Shown one piece after another: positions 5,263 through 7,039 of a stretch of DNA of 7,039 nt; the stretch's first letter is position 1; each line of letters opens with the position of its first letter. Under the pieces are notes generated by a model that worked only from the letters and a program-made list of their open reading frames with translations, was not told where the DNA came from and searched no databases. The translations under genes and the position numbers were made by a program. Origin of the DNA: Clostridia bacterium. Its GTDB lineage: Bacteria; Bacillota_A; Clostridia; Oscillospirales; CAG-272. The stretch spans positions 1 through 7,039 of the forward strand of contig JAFTSR010000233.1 in assembly GCA_017467225.1 (NCBI GenBank), given 5' to 3'.

Positions 5263-5934
5263 TTATTGACGGTGATTGATAACCACGTTGATCGGTTCAA
5301 GGCCGGTCTGCTCGAACACGACGGCGTTGATCTGCGCGATCTGCGACGGCTGCAGCTCGCCCTCGCTCTTGACCACAACGTTGATGCTCTCGCCGTTGAG
5401 AATGGCGATGCAGTCCGCAAAGCCCTTGGACATCAGGAGCGACTCGATGTTGGCCTCTGCGTCAATTTCAGAGGCGATAGCGGCCATTTCCTCCATGGCC
5501 TGTGCCTTGACCGCCTCGTCGGCCAAATCGCTGTCAATGACGTTCTGCAGCACCTCCAGCGACTCGTCGCGCGCCTGGCGGCGGTTGAGCTCGGCGGTGG
5601 TGAAGTAATCCTCGGCATTTTCCTCCTGCTTGCCGACGTCGGTGGCATCTTCCTGCCCAATCATCCCCGCAGACTGATCGTACGAGGGATAGGAATCCTG
5701 ATCGGCACCGGAGGAGAAGAACATCCAGTTAAGTGCGGCGGCGACACCGATCAGTGCCACGGCGCCGACCACGGCCCAGTTGCGCTTGCCTACGCGGCTG
5801 ATCCAATCCAGAACGGAATTTTTCTTGTTTTCGGTGCTTTCGGTGCTTTCGGTGTTCTCCGCGAGCTCGTCGCTCTCATCATAATCGGCGGCGTACAGCG
5901 CGCCCGTTTGCTCTTTTGTGCTTACCAATGCCAT
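5263..5934 (-). CDS. spoIIIAH: SpoIIIAH-family sporulation protein
   Basis: 223 residues. Start ATG at 5934 is set by AAGGAGG (complement of 5943-5949) 8 bases upstream; a longer frame from 5979 would begin inside the sigma-E -10 box and so before the transcript starts. Residues 1-50 are a hydrophilic, acidic N-terminal part with a TESTESTE repeat, residues about 52-72 a single membrane helix, 73-105 a linker, and 109-222 the SpoIIIAH domain: DYFTTAELNRRQARDESLEVLQNVI (109-133), IESLLMSKGFADCIAILN (163-180), INVVVKSEG (184-192) and QINAVVFEQTGLEPINVVI (201-219). In Bacillus, SpoIIIAH sits in the outer forespore (mother-cell) membrane. Its YscJ/FliF-like ring domain lies in the intermembrane space and pairs with SpoIIQ in the channel linking mother cell and forespore. 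There it is the last gene of an eight-gene operon; here it stands alone, bounded by terminators, with its own promoter. It may be the only copy or a paralogue; this window cannot tell. Confidence 0.88.
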   Translation of the reverse strand: MALVSTKEQTGALYAADYDESDELAENTESTESTENKKNSVLDWISRVGKRNWAVVGAVALIGVAAALNWMFFSSGADQDSYPSYDQSAGMIGQEDATDVGKQEENAEDYFTTAELNRRQARDESLEVLQNVIDSDLADEAVKAQAMEEMAAIASEIDAEANIESLLMSKGFADCIAILNGESINVVVKSEGELQPSQIAQINAVVFEQTGLEPINVVINHRQ

Positions 5935-5977
5935 AATAATATCCTCCTTACGGTGCATGGTTTTTTCTTTCACCGCC

Positions 5978-6006
5978 ATTGTATGGGAGGAATGGGGAAA
6001 ATATGA
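5978..6006 (-). promoter_or_regulatory. Putative sigma-E promoter of the spoIIIAH-like gene
   Basis: On the - strand, TCATATT (complement of 6000-6006), a 14-base spacer and CATACAAT (complement of 5978-5985) match the Bacillus sigma-E pattern (KMATATT, 14-15 bases, CATACAMT). Position fits a leader of about 35-40 bases before the ribosome binding site. Mother-cell expression under sigma-E is what is known for the Bacillus spoIIIA operon, so site and gene agree. Confidence 0.8.
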
Positions 6007-6017
6007 CTGTACAACGT

Positions 6018-6050
6018 AAAAAATCCCGGCGCTTACTCGCCGGGAAATTT
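6018..6050 (-). terminator. Terminator of the HD-domain gene
   Basis: Stem CCCGGCG / CGCCGGG (6025-6031 with 6038-6044) with loop of 6 bases. On the - strand it begins 6 bases after the TAA of the HD gene and is followed by a run of T residues (complement of 6018-6023). The + strand side also has a T-run (6048-6052), so it can act in both directions. It insulates the sigma-E promoter just downstream. Confidence 0.88.
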
Positions 6051-6617
6051 TTACTTACCTTCTCTCTCAATCTTATCCAGGCTATCCTGCTTCAGCTGCT
6101 CGCGCAGGCCGCGCGTCCACTCGGACCATTGGCAGTTTTCTTGCCCGTAGATGAGGTTTTCCGTATATTCCATTTCGATCCAGCTGGAGATATCGGCCTC
6201 GTTATGCGAGACAACAGCCTCCATGTTATCCAGCGCCTTATACAGCTTTGCTTCATCGGTCTGCATCGCGCTCATCTCGTCGTACAGCGCACGATACTCG
6301 CCGCGGATATTCTCGGGGAGCAAAGACAGGATATGCGCGATGGCTTCATCCTCACGCTGCTCGTTTTCCTCGGTCTTCCAGAACGAAGGGATATCACCCG
6401 TGATCGCCTCGCCGAAATCGTGGATGAGGCACATTTTGATGACCTTATTGATATCAAGGTCGGGATATTCGTCGGCGCACAGCATGGCCATGACGGCAAG
6501 ACGCCAGGAATGCTCGGCAACCGACTCGCGACGACCGCTTGAGGTCCAGGAATGGCGGGTGTGACATTTGAGCTTTTCGATGGTACGTAAGAAATCGATA
6601 TAGGTTCTGTATTGCAT
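6051..6617 (-). CDS. HD-domain hydrolase, YfbR/HDDC2-like 5'-deoxynucleotidase
   Basis: 188 residues, start ATG at 6617 with TAGGAA (complement of 6625-6630) about 8 bases upstream, a weak but usable site. The HD-domain metal ligands are visible: His36 in SVAEHSWR, His66-Asp67 in CLIHDFGEAITGD, and Asp130 in KALDNMEA. The R-x-S-V-A-E-H-S-W-R block, the DFGE/GD motif with Glu70 and Asp75, and the length match the PF13023 group that includes E. coli YfbR, a 5'-deoxynucleotidase acting on deoxynucleoside monophosphates in the cytoplasm. Substrate in this organism is inferred; some family members act on other nucleotides. The gene is probably monocistronic, since a strong terminator follows and a putative promoter precedes it. 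Confidence 0.87.
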   Translation of the reverse strand: MQYRTYIDFLRTIEKLKCHTRHSWTSSGRRESVAEHSWRLAVMAMLCADEYPDLDINKVIKMCLIHDFGEAITGDIPSFWKTEENEQREDEAIAHILSLLPENIRGEYRALYDEMSAMQTDEAKLYKALDNMEAVVSHNEADISSWIEMEYTENLIYGQENCQWSEWTRGLREQLKQDSLDKIEREGK

Positions 6618-6675
6618 AGTTATTTTCCTATTTTGTGTTTTAGAAGTGCGAACACAGCTTTCTAACTTTGATTAG

Positions 6676-6705
6676 ATTATTGCCCATTTCTTTGACACAC
6701 GTCAA
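6676..6705 (-). promoter_or_regulatory. Putative sigma-A promoter of the HD-domain gene
   Basis: On the - strand, TTGACG (complement of 6700-6705), an 18-base spacer and AATAAT (complement of 6676-6681). Each box is one base off consensus. The -35 box lies inside the palindrome TTTGAC-acac-GTCAAA (6691-6706). The leader would be about 50 bases. Confidence 0.5.
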
Positions 6706-6706
6706 A

Positions 6707-7039
6707 TGAAACGCTGTTTCGGCTGCGCCGAAACCCAAAGAAAACGTGCGTAAGGGGACTCCAAGTCCCCTTACGTATCCCCCGGATTGTGCGCTTTTGT
6801 CCGTGTGGGACTAAATATTATTGGGCAGTTGCTTCGCTGCTATTCCTTTGTACGGAGAGAACATTGTGCCTTGTAGGGGTCGACGTCCCCGGCATCCCGT
6901 TCCGATGCATAACTAATCTTTGCGCCATACTTGTGGGGACGGGGCCCCACATGGTTTCTCGCTCCGTTCATTCAGAACAGAAGCTTCAAGAATTTAGCCA
7001 ATAATTTTTTCCAAAAGTTTTTGGAGTTCCAAGAACCGA
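6707..7039. other. Gene-free region with a cluster of short palindromes
   Basis: I see no gene here. The only sizeable frame (GTG 6789 to 7004) has no ribosome binding site and no recognisable product. The region holds a chain of short inverted repeats: GTTTCGGC/GCCGAAAC (6716-6734), CGTAAGGGGACT/AGTCCCCTTACG (6749-6775, 12 bp, loop CCA), GGGG/CCCC around TCGACGT (near 6876-6890), TGTGGGG/CCCCACA (6932-6951), and nested palindromes at 7010-7032. Confidence 0.65.
6749..6775. repeat. 12-bp perfect inverted repeat
   Basis: CGTAAGGGGACT (6749-6760) and its exact complement (6764-6775) flank CCA. No T-run follows on either strand, so it is not an evident terminator. Confidence 0.8.

Noticed and set aside
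5144..5263. 40-residue N-terminal extension of the P-loop protein (start at 5263)
   Set aside because: It would begin over the stop codon of the upstream gene and run through the terminator hairpin; ATG 5143 has a perfect ribosome binding site and fits the family's N-terminus.
5197..6006. 269-codon open frame on the + strand
   Set aside because: Fully antisense to the spoIIIAH-like gene and covering its sigma-E promoter and terminator; the - strand reading has clear family motifs.
5979..6542. 187-codon + strand frame over the HD-domain gene
   Set aside because: Antisense shadow; the - strand frame carries the HD metal-binding motifs.
6789..7004. 71-codon + strand frame with a GTG start in the right-hand gene-free region
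   Set aside because: No ribosome binding site, no promoter, composition not protein-like, and it runs through palindromes. I cannot fully exclude a decayed gene.

Overview
The window looks like chromosomal DNA of a spore-forming, Gram-positive anaerobe of the class Clostridia, probably a gut Oscillospirales-type lineage. The evidence is a SpoIIIAH-type sporulation protein behind a good sigma-E promoter, strong AGGAGG-type ribosome binding sites, a LytTR regulator paired with a LiaF-like membrane protein, and moderately GC-rich coding DNA. The taxonomic level is inference; no rRNA or other marker is present.

Left part (1-2206, + strand): the 3' end of one gene and a complete second gene encode paralogous secreted proteins. 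The complete one is a lipoprotein with an acidic Pro-rich linker, an alpha/beta domain of the kind found beside glycoside hydrolases, and two beta-rich domains that look like carbohydrate-binding modules. The C-terminal domain of the upstream protein is clearly homologous to that of the downstream one, so this is a tandem duplication. A hairpin follows.

Middle (2207-4030, + strand): a consensus sigma-A promoter drives a single tRNA-Gly(CCC) that ends in a long hairpin. About 300 bases without a gene follow, holding hairpins and a short degenerate copy of the tRNA T arm. Then comes a two-gene operon for a stand-alone LytTR DNA-binding protein and a four-helix membrane protein with a repetitive LiaF-like C-terminal domain. 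Upstream of its promoter lie two 14-base direct repeats with a 21-base period, the geometry expected of a LytTR operator. This is the most interesting regulatory signal in the window. It suggests a self-regulated, membrane-coupled envelope-stress circuit.

Right part (4031-6630, - strand): three genes, each apparently its own unit or nearly so. In transcription order they are an HD-domain nucleotidase (YfbR/HDDC2-like), a SpoIIIAH-family protein with its own sigma-E promoter, and a PRK06851-type P-loop protein that meets the LiaF-like gene tail to tail across a shared bidirectional terminator. Strong hairpin terminators separate them.

Far right (6631-7039): no gene that I can support, only a putative promoter for the HD gene and a cluster of short palindromes rich in GGGGAC/GTCCCC. 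No CRISPR array, transposase, phage gene or defence system is visible.
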